This document shows positions 1 through 13,100 of a stretch of DNA of 64,000 nt, one piece after another; position 1 is the first letter of the stretch, and the number at the start of each line of letters is the position of its first letter. Position numbers and translations under genes: made by a program. The stretch is from contig JAEILZ010000002.1 of assembly GCA_018873225.1 (NCBI GenBank), positions 6,076,001 through 6,140,000 on the forward strand, read 5' to 3'. Below the pieces are notes generated by a model, which saw only the letters and a program-made list of their open reading frames with translations, had not been told where the DNA came from and made no database searches. The DNA is from [Phialemoniopsis] sp. UDSM-2020 (Eukaryota > Ascomycota > Sordariomycetes > Thyridiales > Thyridiaceae).

Positions 1-1
1 A

Positions 2-1327
2 CCGGCCCTTGGTCTCTCCCGGGTCGTCGAAAGCCTAGCCCCGAAAGACTACCATCCGGACCAGGTCCTCGTCCCTACCGTGGACTTCCTCAAAAACGCC
101 TCGGACCTGGTCACCGCGGCACCGCCCCAGCTGCTCCAGGACTTCTTCGTCTGGCGCGCCGCCTTTACGCTGGCGAGCTACGTCGACTCGGAGGTCACGG
201 CGCCGCTCAACGACCTGATAGATGACGGCGGGGACGACGGCAAATCCGGCGAGCCCGCGCTCTGGGCCAAGTGCGTCGAGGAGCTCGACTCGGGCGCGAA
301 ATGGGGCCGGATGACGGGCGCGGCGGCCAACACGCTCACCTACACGCTGACGCGCTTCTTCGTCGACAAGCACTACTCGCAAGAGGCCCGCAACTACACC
401 GCCCAGATGGCCGAGACCCTCCGCGACGAATTTGGGTCCCGGGTGCTGGCCAAGGACTGGATCGCCAATGTCACCAAGGCCGCGGCCAAGGAGAAGGTGG
501 ACAAGATGGTCAGGAATATTGGCTTCCCGGACCAGATCATTGATCCACAGTACCTCCATGACTTTTACGACGGCCTAGATATCACCGATTCCTACTTTGA
601 TAATGCGCTAGCCATGGCCAGCTTCGCCGTGCAAAAGACCTTCGCGCAGCTCGGCCAGCCTTACGACCGTTCAAGGTTCGGCATGTCCCCCCTGACGACC
701 AACGCGTACTACGACCCAGTCGCGAACAGCATCACCATCCTAGTCGGCATCCAGCAGTACCCGGCCTTCGACTACGAGTTCCCGAGCTACATCAGCTACG
801 GCGGCATGGGCTCCATCGTCGGGCACGAGATCACGCACGGCTTCGACGACAGCGGGCGCAACTACGACGCCACGGGGTGCAAGCGCCAGTGGTGGGACAA
901 CTCGACCATCAAGGCCTTCGAGGACAAGACCGACTGCTTCGTCGAGCAGTTCGACAACATGACGGTGCGGCTGCCAAACGGCACGGAGAAGGCCGTCAAG
1001 GGCAAGCTCACGCTCGGCGAGAACATCGCCGACAGCGGGGGCGTGGCGACGAGCTTTGGCGCCTGGAAGCGTATGCAGCGGATACACAAGCGCGAGCGGG
1101 ACATGAAGCTGCCCGGCCTGGAGGGCTTCTCGGACGAGCAGCTCTTCTTCCTCAAGTGGGCGCAGGACTGGTGCGCGGTCAAGACGCCCGAGCAGGTGGT
1201 CAAGCAGATCAGCTCGGACGTACACGCGCCCGGGTTCGCACGGATCAAGGGGCCTCTGGCGAATTCTCGAGAGTTCCTCCAGGCCTTCAACTGTCCCGAG
1301 AAGGAGCCTACGTGTGAGCTGTGGTAA
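2..1327 (+). CDS. M13 (neprilysin-like) zinc metallopeptidase, 3' part
   Basis: The frame is open from base 2 with no stop or plausible start, so the gene begins before the window. What remains is about 440 residues: the end of the helical lobe plus the catalytic domain. The zinc-binding HExxH motif (H-E-I-T-H) is encoded at 824-838. The third zinc ligand motif, E-N-I-A-D-S-G-G, starts at 1019. The protein ends in C-E-L-W, the usual M13 terminus with its conserved Cys and Trp, so the 3' end is intact. M13 enzymes are normally type II membrane or secreted proteins that cleave peptides at the amino side of hydrophobic residues. The membrane anchor or signal would lie upstream and cannot be seen. 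No intron is needed in this part. Family assignment is secure; substrate is unknown. Confidence 0.93.
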   Translation, partial: PALGLSRVVESLAPKDYHPDQVLVPTVDFLKNASDLVTAAPPQLLQDFFVWRAAFTLASYVDSEVTAPLNDLIDDGGDDGKSGEPALWAKCVEELDSGAKWGRMTGAAANTLTYTLTRFFVDKHYSQEARNYTAQMAETLRDEFGSRVLAKDWIANVTKAAAKEKVDKMVRNIGFPDQIIDPQYLHDFYDGLDITDSYFDNALAMASFAVQKTFAQLGQPYDRSRFGMSPLTTNAYYDPVANSITILVGIQQYPAFDYEFPSYISYGGMGSIVGHEITHGFDDSGRNYDATGCKRQWWDNSTIKAFEDKTDCFVEQFDNMTVRLPNGTEKAVKGKLTLGENIADSGGVATSFGAWKRMQRIHKRERDMKLPGLEGFSDEQLFFLKWAQDWCAVKTPEQVVKQISSDVHAPGFARIKGPLANSREFLQAFNCPEKEPTCELW

Positions 1328-2219
1328 TGAGTGCGGTGTGTCTTGATGTTATGTTTGTAGGGTGGTGTTGGAGCGAGCGGCGAGCGTGTCTTACGTATGT
1401 AACGAATACATGATATTGTAATGTGTGAAATCAGAATCTGAATACCAACCCTCGTGACTTGACCGCAAATTGAAATTACCCTGAGATATCTAACTTTGCT
1501 TAAAGTGACATAGAGAAAATAGTTGGGAGGGATCAACTCTCTTGCTCACCTCCCCAGTTCTACACTACGCATGCAAGTCACGACGCTCCTCGGTGTACGC
1601 ATCAAGCATAAATCCTCATTGAAAGTCCGTGGTATCTCTAAACTATGGGGCAATGCAAGCAGAACACACCCAAGTCGCGACAGTCGCCAGACGCAGCTGG
1701 CCGCGAGAAACGACATACCACACACCTCATGACGAACAGCAAAACCGATGTATAACACATGATGTTACATGATCGCGGAAAAAGAAGGAAGCATCAGAGA
1801 TTCATCGCTATGGGAATATGAGAGAGAGCAAAAGGGTGGGAAATAAGAATAGAGAAAAGGAAGTCGCGAAAAAACGCCAGTGCAGGGGTGACGAGATCCC
1901 GAATGAAGGGAAATCTCCGTCACCGATGCATGCACGCTTCCTGCCCATAGAGTAGAAATGAATCTCAAAAAGAAGAGGAACCAGGTACGTGTGTCATGAG
2001 CCCACCGAATTAGACCGTATCCCGAGCACGTAGCCTTTTTCCCCTTTTCGTGTCCATCATTTGCGTGCCCGAAGGAGAAGAAACCCCGGGCGACGGCACC
2101 GTTCCCAGTCATAAATGTGGCCTGCCAGACATAGCAGCCATCGTGTCTCCGTCAATAACCCGTCATGACCTCCCAACCACACATGTGTCCCATGTTGAGG
2201 AGAGTGAGCTCCTCCGCTC
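1328..2219. other. Convergent intergenic region
   Basis: This lies between the M13 gene (+) and the EDC4-like gene (-), so it should hold both 3' untranslated regions. Only short, non-conserved-looking frames occur. No RNA gene or repeat was recognised. Confidence 0.5.
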
Positions 2220-5200
2220 CTAGTACTGCGCTCGCATCGGCTGCTGCTGGGGACCCTGCGTGCCCTCGACGATACGGTTGATCAGCGACGCCATCTGGGC
2301 AATGTTCTTGAGAACAGGGTCGCTGGCCGAGATGTTGGAGATGTCGATAAACACCTGCTCGAGCCTGGCCTTGACGTGCGAGAGAATCTTGGGGGTCAGC
2401 TCGCGAACTTGCTCGTCCTGTATGACAAACAGATTAGTACTTGGAAAATTCCATAAAGTGGTGTAAGAGGGTTCAGGCTTACCAGGCGAGAAAGTGTCTG
2501 CAGGAACGTGATGAGGATCATCTCGGTCCAAGCGAGTCGCTGATGAAGCAGGTCGCCCTGAAGATCGTTTGAGACGGTCGTACCGACGGTGAGCAGGACA
2601 AGAGGCTGCAGGTACTGGACGAAGAGCTCCGGGTTGTAGTTGACAAGAACTCGGCGGAACAGCTCCTGCTCATTCCCAACGCTCTGCAGCCAACGCATCA
2701 TGGCGTTGCCATAATCCTCGTTCTTCATCATTTGGTCAATCTCCATGGCGGCCCGGTCCACCTCGCTCCGGCCCTGATCGTCGCGTCGGGTTGCAACAAC
2801 GGCGGTCTCGTGGCTCAGCTCAGACGGAGAAGCAGTTGCTTGCTGCGGCTGCTGAACATGTCGCACATTGGGGCTGTGGTAGCTGCCGCTGTCGTGGCCC
2901 CGATGGTGGATCTGTTGCTGGGGAGGGCTGATCAGCTGGTGCTGCTGTTGCGGGCTGATGTGCTGCGATCGCTGCTGGCGAGTATGACCCTGTGCCGAGC
3001 TCTGAGCCTGGAAGTTGAGCAGCTCAGTCTGGTACTTAGTCTGGCTGGCTGCCATGGCAGAGACAGTCTGGGTCATGCTCGTGACAAGGTTCGTCAAGTG
3101 GTCGATCCGGCTGTTCTGAGCCTGCTGGATCTGCTCCAGCTGGACGATTTGATCACTCAGCTTGCGGTGGATATCCTGACCAACGCGCTGGACAGTCTGC
3201 GACGTAAGCGTGGTGAAGGCGGGAACGATGTCGTCCTCAAGGATCCTGGAGACCTGCTTCTCGACGTGCGACGAAACGGTGGGGATGACTTTATCGCTGA
3301 TCGATTTGGCCAGATCCTGATTTCTCAGGGCGCCGTTGACAGAAGACTGGACCGACTTCTGAGTCTCCCTCTGGACGACCTGCGAAATGTGCGAGTTGAT
3401 TTTGGTGACCAGATTGTCAGATACCGATCGGGCGACATCATCACGAATCGTGGGCAAGACGTTGTTCTCAAACTCCTCGCGCACAATCTTGCCGAGGACA
3501 AGCTGGGTGTTGTTGTTCAAAACATCCGAAACCAGGTCGAGAAGCTTGCGCTGCTTCTGCTCAAAGTCAACATCTCGCTTGCGACCCTGATCGTCATTGA
3601 ACTTCTTGGTGTTCTCGAATGCTTGGCTGACAGTAGCTGCCAGGCGATCTGAAAGACGAGACTCCATGCTGGCGATTTGTGCGTCGATGGTGTCTTGAGA
3701 AAGAGACGCAGAAAGCGGGGTGGACTTGGATGGGTCAGGGCCTTTGCCTTTGGAAGGACCAAGCTTGGGTGAAGTGTGGTTAATCGCGTCACGCTCAGCT
3801 TGTGCGGCCGCGGCTGCGGCCTGTGCGGCGGCCTGTGCTTTCTTCTTGCGACTCTTCTTTTCAGGCTTTTCTGAGGGCTGCGCTGCTGCTGCCTCCTCAG
3901 TCTTTGACTCTGGCTTGACTTTGACTGGCGAGGCCGAGTCAAGTTTGCGTGAGGGCTGATCGTCCTGAGATGAAGTTGACTGCAAGATGTCCTTTGCGCC
4001 CCGAGCAACAATGCGAGGAATCTGAACAGGAGCTGACTCGACCTGTGGGTGCGCCTCGGTAGCCTGAGGCTGCTGCGGCGGTGATTTGAGCTTGACAATC
4101 TTGACAATGCCCGCATCCACCGCGTCGACCGGTGCCACCACCTTGTTATCCCTGGTCCATCCGAGCTCGGCTTGCCGAATAGGAATGCACGTAACACCCT
4201 TAGAGTGCATGGCGTAGAGCTCGAACAGAGGCTGCTCGTTTCCGTCGGAAGCGTCCGGGTGGGCGAGAATGTCGAGACTGCGCAGAGCGCCCTTGTTGGC
4301 GAAAGAGTACTCCCTAAGTCCGCTAATGACGGCGGTGGACTCTGGCTGGGGGATCGACGAATCCTGGGCGTTGAGCTTCTGGATGTACTCGACCTGTGAC
4401 AGGTTCTTGATGCTGTACTTCGGTGCAGACAGGTGCAGGAAGTAGATCGAGTTACGGGTCGGGTGACCGACCACAATCATACCAGTCGGAGGGTGATACA
4501 TGACACTGCAGACTGCATCTGACTCCTTGCTGTGAGGCAAGTTGAACTCCTGAACAGGCTTGCCAAGGGCAAGATCCCAGAGCTGCAGCGTGTGGTTCTG
4601 TTTCATACCGACAATCATGTATCGCAAGGCGCCACGCTTCTGATACGGCCTCAACTTATCGAGGAGCAATACAGATGTGGGCCAGGCCTTCTCTCCCTCT
4701 GGCGTCGTTGTGAGAGTCATGAGAGGCTCCTTGACCTCGAGGAAGTTCTGCGCAGGCAGCGGGGCTCGCGGGTCGGAACCCTCTTTGACGGCGGTAAGGT
4801 CTCGTACATCCCAGAATTTGACCCGTCCCGACTTGTCGAGAGACACAACAACGGTATCGTCCTGGCTGAAGGTGAAGTCCTTGCCGGCCTTACCGGTGTT
4901 GATCTTCAGCGCACAACGCGTGGCCAGCAGGTCTGCATCAATGAGGCGATCGTGACCGGCCTTGAATACACCGTGCCCAAAGATGGTGCCCGGCCAGACA
5001 ATGTTGATTGACTTGCCACGACCGACAGCAAAGTATTCGGGGTGAGAGGTGGATGTACGCGCGCGTGTCTTGAGCACGCCGCCCGGAGCGTCGCCTTCCT
5101 GCGAGCTGATGGGCGGGAGTGCGAATCCGTACTGCTCGGGATAAGCATCCTCAATATGATCCTTGTCTCCATCCCTGATCTGAACCCAATAGACAGTACC

Positions 5201-7120
5201 GCTGATGCCAGTGCCGAGGATAGAGTCTCTCTGGATAACGGACTGGTCGGGAGCCGACGAACACATGGAAACGTTGAAGATGCGGTCCTTCGTATCTGTG
5301 AAGAGCTTGGCGTCCGTGCCATCCGACTGGCGAATGACCCGAAGGCCACCGGCTTTTGACATGCCATAGGTAATATAGGTCTCCGAGGAGGTGACAAGGT
5401 TGCGATCGATCTGGTCGAATTCCTTCTTCAGACGAGCGATGTCGATAATAGTCTCGTCACGGAGAACAGGCCGCACTTCGTTCGCGTCATCCTGGACGGT
5501 GATGGAGATCCAAGGCTTCATGGGGAAGTTGTAGACCTTGACGGGGGCTGTAGTCTCTTCAATGACGACAATCTCGTCAGCCTCGGCGCTCTCCCAGCTG
5601 TCTGCAACGTGACCGTTGGCGGCCTCGTCGACAATCTCTTTGACAGACTTGGCGACGTCTGCTGGGAATGCGTTCTCGAGAGCGTCATGGTTCTTATCCT
5701 TGGCGAGTTCTTTCTGAATCGCCTGAGCCGCGACCTGAGAGGCAACTTCAAATTCGTCCTCAGTCTTGGCGTTGAGCATATCGTCCAAGTCCTTGGCAAT
5801 CTCTGCCTGGGCACTCTCTTCCTCAGCAAGTGCCAGTGCATCCTGAGCCTCCTGGTCTGCTTTCTCAGCAAGACTATTGACGGCTTCAGCGACTGTCTCT
5901 GAGGGCTTGTCGTCGCCAGCGGCCGAGGCCTTGTCAGAGACGGCACGGTCAGCAGGCGAGACATCGACGATGCGAATGTTGTCGGATCTAACGCTGGGGC
6001 TAGCGTCTCTGCTGGAGGCTTTCTCCTCCTGGGCACTGCGGATGGATCCAGGCTTCTTGAGTATTTGAATCGGCAGCGTGACCTGGCTAGGAGTGCCCTG
6101 GCCGACTGAACCGCCAGGTGTGGTGGAGCCCTTAGGTGTCCGACGTAGAGGCGATGCCGCGGCCAGGTCGTCGAACGGATTCGAGTAGTCAAACATAGTC
6201 GACCTAGACGCAGGGTGTTCCTGGGCCTTGGGCTTCGGGGACTCAAAGTCAAAAGCACTGGTAGGAACGGCAGGTGCTTGGGCGGGGACCTGAGGGCTGC
6301 TCGCAAGCGCCTCCTCGAGAGATTTGAAGCTCGCAGCAATCTCGTTTGTATGATCGCTTGTAGAGCCCGGAGTCAATCTCACAGACTTGGTCGACTCGGT
6401 CGAGAAGTTCGCGTCGTTCTGACTCGGCTTGGGTCGATTGAGAAGATTGAGCAGGTACTGTTGGGTCTCGGACGAGTTGGATGTCGAGGCCCATGCGGGT
6501 TGCTGGGCCTGGGCCAGGGCCTGGGCCTGGGCGGGCTCGGGCTTGGGAGCCTCCTCCTTCAGGCTGCCCTGCATAAGGGCAGCGAGCAGGCCGGAGGGGT
6601 CGGAGGGTGCGGGAGCCGGCGCATGAATGAGGTTGGGCGGGAGGGAAGAGTGTCGCAGGTTGGACTCGAGGTGAGCAGGCTCATGATGGGCCGAGGAGGG
6701 TGGGCCCGAAGCCGAGTGAGCGTTGGAGCCGCTGAACTTGAGAAGGTTCAGAAGATGCGAACTGTTGGCACGGTCCGCGTCGGCCCTACCCGAACCCATG
6801 GAGGCCGCCATGTTGGGCGGGAACTGGGCATTGGGGAATGCACCGACGGGCGGTGTAGGAGCCGAAGGAAGATGCGAGGCCATGGCGTCGGTGAAAGAAT
6901 CTCCCATGCGGGCGGGATCAAAACCCTGGTGGCCGAATTGAGGGTTGTGAGAGGGCTGGCTGTACGAATTGAACTGCGACAGCAGATTCTGCGCATGGGT
7001 TCCACTACCAGCTTCCTGGTTCGAGGTCCGGCGCAGCTGAGCCAAAAGTGACTGGAAGCCGGCACTCGACTCGAGATCGTCAGGTTCCGGCCCGCCAGAC
7101 ATGTTGAAGTTGGCAGACAT
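2220..7120 (-). CDS. EDC4-like WD40 protein (mRNA decapping scaffold)
   Basis: Two exons on the minus strand: 7120..2483 and 2417..2220, with an intron at 2418..2482 (GTAAG donor, CAG acceptor, phase 0), giving 1611 residues. The N-terminal ~500 residues are low-complexity (Q/P/S/A-rich, then acidic). A WD40-like beta-propeller region follows, roughly 530-1010, with blades such as V-K-F-W-D-V-R-D and L-Q-L-W-D-L. Next come a basic Lys/Ala-rich linker and a long helical C-terminal region with Gln-rich segments. This order (propeller, linker, helical C-terminus) matches EDC4/Ge-1 and S. pombe Pdc1, P-body scaffolds that link DCP2 to decapping activators. The first ATG in the open frame is at 7120. 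The frame stays open a further ~120 bases upstream without ATG, so an upstream exon is possible. Assignment rests on architecture and local similarity, not an alignment. Confidence 0.75.
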
Positions 7121-8259
7121 ATCTTCCAATGTCTGAGCAGCTTCTAGGTCTGGCTGTGAGCCCGGAGGCGGATTGATGACAACGAAATCGGGGTCGAAAC
7201 TCGCAGTGACGGATCGATGATGGTGACACTTTTTTGGAGCTCAAATGCTTAGGTGGCAGGCTGCCTCGAGGGCAGTAAATGGACAAAATAGCAGTACAAC
7301 TGCCGGCAGAGACAGAAGTCTCCTAGGCGTGAGGTGCGAGTCACTTGGTCAACAGAGAACCAGAGAATCGCGCGATGGGATGAAAGGTACGGAAGAGTGT
7401 AGATTGAGAGATCTTGGTGTGGATGAACTATTTGAAGCTCGGTCGATGCCGTTCGTTCGTTGGGCTCTTACTTTTTCTTGGGGCGGGCGGACAGAAAATT
7501 ATTAGTGGCCAACGGGCGGCAGCAGTCACTGTGATTGGCTCCAATTGTTCACGTAGAGAGGCTAGCGAGCCATGCGGTGCCTGCCTTAATGCGATGGGCC
7601 ACCTCATCTGCCTTCGTGGAGTAAAACGAGTGGCTGGCAGAGAGAGACCCGTCTTGGCGACCGCCTTCTCGGTGCCACGCTCTGGTGTGGGGGGCCTTTA
7701 TCGGTGCCGCAATGCCACTGTAATTCAGTGAGGACCACCGCTAGAGCGGGTGACCTCACTGCGTATTTCCAAGCCAGGTTTAGTGGCCATTGATTAGATA
7801 ACACACAACCACTTCACTCCATCTTTGGAACTCGATCCCGTGGGTTTTGGGAATGCGGACGTCAACGTCGTGAAATCACAGGCCTCCTTGGACGACAGGT
7901 TTAGGACTCAAGCACGCTTGAAATCCTCGACTACCCCGACACATATTGATCCTTCTACTCAGTAGACACTCGGCTACCCAGCAGTTGGTCATTCGTGCCA
8001 CGCAGAATCCTTTCCGATTTGCCCTAAGCATCGCCTCAGCACGACTTGAACTCCTTGGTTCGCGACAGCAAGGCGTGCACATCCCACGTGCGGTCGAGCA
8101 AGTCCGGCATACGCACTCATCTCCCGGCTTGCAGTAGAAGGAAAGACTCGCCTACCAAGGCATATAGCCGCGCAGGCGGCAACGACATCCAGCCAGCATG
8201 TTCTGCTTACGAAGGTTCGCCAACCGTCCTCCCTGCTCCCTGCCGCCTCATCATGTTTT
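7121..8259. other. Divergent promoter region
   Basis: This 1.1 kb separates the divergently transcribed EDC4-like gene (-) and the small membrane protein gene (+). It probably holds both promoters and leaders. Short frames on both strands show no recognisable protein features. Confidence 0.45.
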
Positions 8260-8769
8260 ATGATACTAAATCTCGATGTCCCCAGCTGGCTTCCCCTCCT
8301 CTTCATCCCGACCAACGCCCCCTTCTCCTTCATCTTCCTCTTCTTCATCGGCACATACTTCCTCCACCGGCCATGCGTCTACTGCTCCTTCCTCCTGCTC
8401 GTCCTCTTCCTCACGAGCTGCAACTGGTCCGACCGATGCTTCTTTGACATCGGAAGCAACTGGTTCCAGGCGCGCCCGGCCTCGTCGGCCTTTGACTGGA
8501 CCAAGTGGGCCGGACCCTCCGGTGCCGCCAACTCCAGCTGCGCCAGCTGCACCGGCAATGCGACTGTCGCAGGGGATGGGCTGAACACAACGATCGCCAT
8601 GGCTGTGGAGACGCTGAACACGACGGCGCGGGCGTTGGCTGGTGTGGCTGCGGACGAGGTCTCGAGGGCCAAGGCGGAGTGGACGGGGCTCGGGATGGAG
8701 TGGCTGCGGAGTCTGTTGGGGAAGAGGGAGTGGAGGATTGAGTGTCTCGACATCAACATTCGGCTGTGA
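8260..8769 (+). CDS. Small membrane protein of unknown function
   Basis: A 169-residue frame beginning at ATG 8260. Residues ~10-55 contain two closely spaced strongly hydrophobic segments with a Cys-rich turn (H-R-P-C-V-Y-C) between them. A Cys/Trp-rich stretch (C-N-W-S-D-R-C-F-F-D) follows, then a polar C-terminal half with several N-x-S/T sites. The composition and high GC at third positions in the second half suggest real coding sequence. An upstream exon is possible because a pyrimidine-plus-CAG acceptor-like site lies just after the ATG (about 8285). No enzyme motif is visible. It reads as a small fungal-specific two-TM protein; function unknown. Confidence 0.6.
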   Translation: MILNLDVPSWLPLLFIPTNAPFSFIFLFFIGTYFLHRPCVYCSFLLLVLFLTSCNWSDRCFFDIGSNWFQARPASSAFDWTKWAGPSGAANSSCASCTGNATVAGDGLNTTIAMAVETLNTTARALAGVAADEVSRAKAEWTGLGMEWLRSLLGKREWRIECLDINIRL

Positions 8770-9192
8770 GATGGGATGGTACCGTTGATCATGTGGACAG
8801 TACTGTCAGGCGGCAGAGCATATAACACGATAGAAACGGGTATGCATGGCATTGGCGTTGACGGAGGGTCTTCGTTTCTCATCAGTTCAATAGAAGGCAT
8901 GCGGCAAAGCTGCCAAGCGACGATACCGTCTCAGTGGCACGAAAGGGCGTAGCAGGACGGCATCGCACCACACACATAGTATGTACAGCACAAGCATAGC
9001 GAAGTCATATTATGGACTTGGTCCTTGTGTGTGTAATATCTGTCTATCATTGGCATTTTTTGTACAAAGGAAGCACTCATGCCTCCGACCGTCTATGTTG
9101 CTTCATTCCTGACATCAAGGCGCACCGGCCAGTGATCAAGGGGCGAGGCTAATAATACTCTCAGTTCTTCCCCAGACAAACAAGAAATCAAA
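8770..9192. other. Convergent intergenic region
   Basis: 3' flanks of the small membrane protein (+) and the thioesterase (-). Nothing recognisable was seen. Confidence 0.5.
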
Positions 9193-10153
9193 TCACAGCT
9201 TGGCCTGCTCCTTCTTGTCCTCCGAATCCTTCTTGCGGAACTCCTCGGGCAGGTCGTACGTGATGCGGTCCTTCATGGAAGGCACAAAGGCCTTGTGGTG
9301 CTCGCAGGTGGCGTAGACGGTGCGGCCGTCCTCACTCGTCATCCAGGCCTGCATGAAGGCCATGGTCTTGCCGAGGCCGTAGACGTGCGAGTGCACGTGA
9401 ACAGTGACGCCGAGAGGCAGCGCCTTGAGGTAGCTCACGTTGAGGGTGCGGGAGACACCACCGAAGATGCTACATCACTTGGTCAGCTGGGACTGTCGTC
9501 ACAAGACACGGAGGGATGCCAGGGTGAAGATGATCGTCTGTGCGGAGGGGAACAAGTGAAATGAAGAGCAAAATACATACGCCCAATGATCAGGCTTCTC
9601 GATGGCGCCGAGCGTGATGGTCGTCAGCAGGTCAAAGATGAGACTAAACGCTCCGCCGTGGACGACGTTGTTGAGGTTGCGGTAGCACGGGTCGATGTAC
9701 AGCGAGCACACGCTCGACGCGACGGCCGAGGGCGGCGGCGGGAAGAAGTTGGTGGCCGCCGTGGGCGACTCGCGCTGCTGCTTGAGGGCAGCACCCGCGG
9801 CGGCGTCGAGGACGACAGCCTCGCGGAAGACCTTGTTGTCGAAGCCGTCGTAGCCGATGTGGTCACCCATGCGTGTCCATCTGTTGGTCAGAACACAGGA
9901 GAAAAGGTTAGCAGACTGCTCAGAAAGTGACACGATCGGGTAGGCTGCTGCGCCGGGGCAAGACTTCGATGCGCCGGTACTGGTGGGGCCGAGCCCGGCC
10001 GTCACATCTTCAAGTGCCCGGGACCGGGCCTCATTGGAAGCTCGCTGGACGGGGAAGGTTGCTTACGTACCGCTCAAAGACGCCCTTGACACCGGCAATG
10101 GCTCGCTCACGAGCCTGCTCCGGTGTGTCGGAAGAGCTATCGTTATTGGCCAT
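9193..10153 (-). CDS. Hotdog-fold acyl-CoA thioesterase (PaaI/ACOT13-like)
   Basis: Three minus-strand exons, 10153..10071, 9880..9581 and 9469..9193, join in frame to give 219 residues. Introns are 190 bp (GTACGT donor) and 111 bp (GTATGT donor). The spliced protein carries the hotdog signature N-L-N-N-V-V-H-G-G-A (H102-G103-G104), followed by the long hotdog helix. The second splice rebuilds a conserved strand reading I-F-G-G-V-S-R-T-L-N-V-S-Y-L. PaaI-type thioesterases hydrolyse acyl-CoA thioesters; fungal members are often mitochondrial or peroxisomal. The C-terminus is Lys/Glu-rich with no obvious SKL-type peroxisomal signal. The start is the first ATG of exon 1 (M-A-N-N-D). Acyl substrate unknown. 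Confidence 0.85.
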
Positions 10154-13100
10154 GATGCACATTGACTACTCTTGGTCAGACTCAAGGTGAGATTGAAAGG
10201 GGTTGAAAGGCACAGCTCGAAACTGCTGTTGAGCTGAAAGTCGCAGTCGAATCACTCTTAGTTTAACAGGTTTAGAAGGACATCATAATGTGACCGTACT
10301 TCAAAACACAGGGTTTAAGATCTTTGCAACTCGTTTCTGGCGTTGCTCTCAGTTGGTGTTCACGAGTGTTGTTTGTTTGATAGCAGCTTCTTGAGCTTGC
10401 CCGAGCAAACTGAGGAGCCCCGCGTTTTCGCAGGTGAGACGGCAGCTGCGCGCCCAAACTTGCCGAGGTCCAAACGCCGGGCGCCGATCAGATAGCCTAC
10501 TTACACTCCAATCACATTGTAAATTACTTATAGTAATTCCAGCAAGAAGGGCACAACAAAAGCAACGCTTGGATTCACATTGTTTTCGAGGGGATGATTG
10601 AAGACGCAGGATCTACTGACACTGGGCAAGGCTGTCCTCCAGTAGCAACGACACAAGTGCTCGTCACTGTCTGCTAGACTCCCTGTCGCGCGTGCCGCAA
10701 CACTTTGGACCCTGTTCCTAGCCGTCTGAGTGATACCGGGACGGATCGTTCGATATCACTGGGTTTGTGCCTTGGTTTGCCTTCGTATCTGACTCTATAT
10801 CACGTAGTAATTAATGCCAATAGTTTGCAATTGCCAGCTTACGCACGCACTGGGGAAGGCAATGCTTCGTACATCTTTAGCGATGTAGTAGTTCCAACTA
10901 AATAAAATTCCAATTTTTCTTGGTGGCGGCCGGCGTGCAGGTCGTGCTTCAGCCCGAGTCCCCCGTCTCGCGGCTGGAGCCAGCCGTTGCCGATCTGGTA
11001 AAGAATGGGAAAGCTCGCCGAAGCTCGAATTTCCCAAATAGTCCATCCTCTTCTTTTCTCCATGCTCAGATCCGTTTTGAAGATGTTCCATTCCATGCAC
11101 GACAACCTTCGGATCCGCGATGGTGGTACCCACTACCCCCAACTAGCGCTTCCTCAAGCGCAGCAGAACAGCTGAAGAGAGCACATGCACGCACGTTGGC
11201 GAGAATTACAAGTAGGACCAAGTTTTACTGATTTACCGAGCTGCCGACTTCTCTCTGTTTGCGACGGACCAATAATCCCTCTAACTTGTGAGTGAATAAA
11301 CTTCCGTCCCATCCCATCCACCCACAAGAGTCGCACACCGCACTCCATCACGGCTGTCCACCCCCTCAAGTGTGCTTCCCCCCATACTTGGGCATCACGA
11401 CAGTAGATAGCGTCGCACGAGCCATATGGTGGGGGTCTGCTGGCCTGCTTACATCGTACGATTGTGATGCAGACGCACCAACTTTAAGCACCTGTCAAAC
11501 GACGGGCAAGGGACCTTGACAGCGGGTAGATGGCAGTGACTATGGCGAGTAGCTGCCGTGTATTGCAATCTATTCAAACACACGTGCTGCCATTCGGGGT
11601 CTTGTCTTTCATTTCCACAGAAACCCGTCCCTTTGATACCAAGCAGAAACACCGTCGCCATAATAATGAGCTGACATGCAGCCCTAGGGCGCTTTTTGAG
11701 TACTGGAGTAGCTTGATTTCCGGAGGCGAAGCTCCCAGATCTCAGACCCTGACGAATGACTAGCTCGACTGGGATTTTACCCTTCAAAGTGGGGAGCCAT
11801 TGGGTGCATTAATTTGCATGAACCAGGAAGCCAGTCTGATGAATTGAATCGAATGTACATGCGTGAACATGAGTGCGTTTGTTACAGTCGCACAAGCAAG
11901 TTCTAGATTCCTCCATCCCGGGTGCGGCGGGCTGTAACAATTCATGATTTTCGGCGCATGGATCAATCTTGCAGATAGCGAGGAAACAAGACTCCCTGGC
12001 CCTGGTCTGGCGCGGGCCAAGCGACCAATCTGGTGCGACGGAGCATCTTCCAGATCAGCAACCTGCTTCGACTTGGCTCGACACCAGTGTACAAGCAGTA
12101 TCATCATGGATAATCATGGGGGGGACCCAGGACGCAAATCAAGAGAAACAGCGGGCCGGGGCACATGGCGAGGATCCACGGAGTTAGGGGAGGACGCGAG
12201 TCGGGCTGGGACCAATGCAGCTTTTCCAAGCTTCTGTGATCCATCGTGCACGATGTTGGAAAGGAAAATAAAGTTTCGGTAACATCTACGATGGAGACCA
12301 ACAAGACCCAGACTGCGTCGGCATTGTGACACGAGACAAGACAATTTAGAAAATCAGGGTCCTCAACCCTGCCTCGAGATATTTACCCTGGAACGAACCG
12401 GCAACCGAGCAGAGAATTTGTTTGGGAGCCGAACCAGCGGTCAGGGCAGGATGGGAGCTAAGCAGATGTCGGGTCCCCTCGCTCTGTCGCAAAGGTGTGA
12501 CATGACGCAGAAATGACTCGACCCAAGAGGCCGGATGAGAGCTCGATGACGGAAGAACCGTGCGACTCGAAGGGAGCTTAGAGCAGTTGAGTAGCTGGAG
12601 CTGTCTTGCACTGGTGAGATTGCAATCATCCAAGTTGAGTTACAGATATTATGGCGATTGTAGTTAGTATCAGCATGTGTGATGGGAAGACATGTATGTA
12701 AATGTCCGTGTAAGATACGTGCTTCTTTGCGCTTCAGAGACACAGAGACATAACTACTTAGGTAGGTAGGTAGATGTGGTGGGGTTGGACGAGGACCCTG
12801 ATTTCCTTTTCGGGGATCAGCTGCCCCTCTCCGAATCTGCTTCTACTCCTGGGCTTGACTGGCTACACTCGAGCTACTGCAGGCGGAAAAGGGGCACGAG
12901 GATCTGCTTAGAAATGGAATCTCGGCACGTAGCGCGCTTCTAAACCTGCCGGCGAAGATTGTCGAGGCAGGACTGGAGGACTGGAGCCCGAGGACACGGC
13001 TGGCTGGGTAATATGCCCCGGGGTCGGAATGCCGTTTGGGCTGCCCAGGCTACCGGCCAGCCTCTGTACAAGTACGTAGAAAGAACAGGCCATGGATGAG

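Noticed and set aside
2732..3652. 306-codon plus-strand frame inside the EDC4-like gene
   Set aside because: Antisense shadow of a GC-rich coding region; Leu/Arg/Val-rich with no domain.
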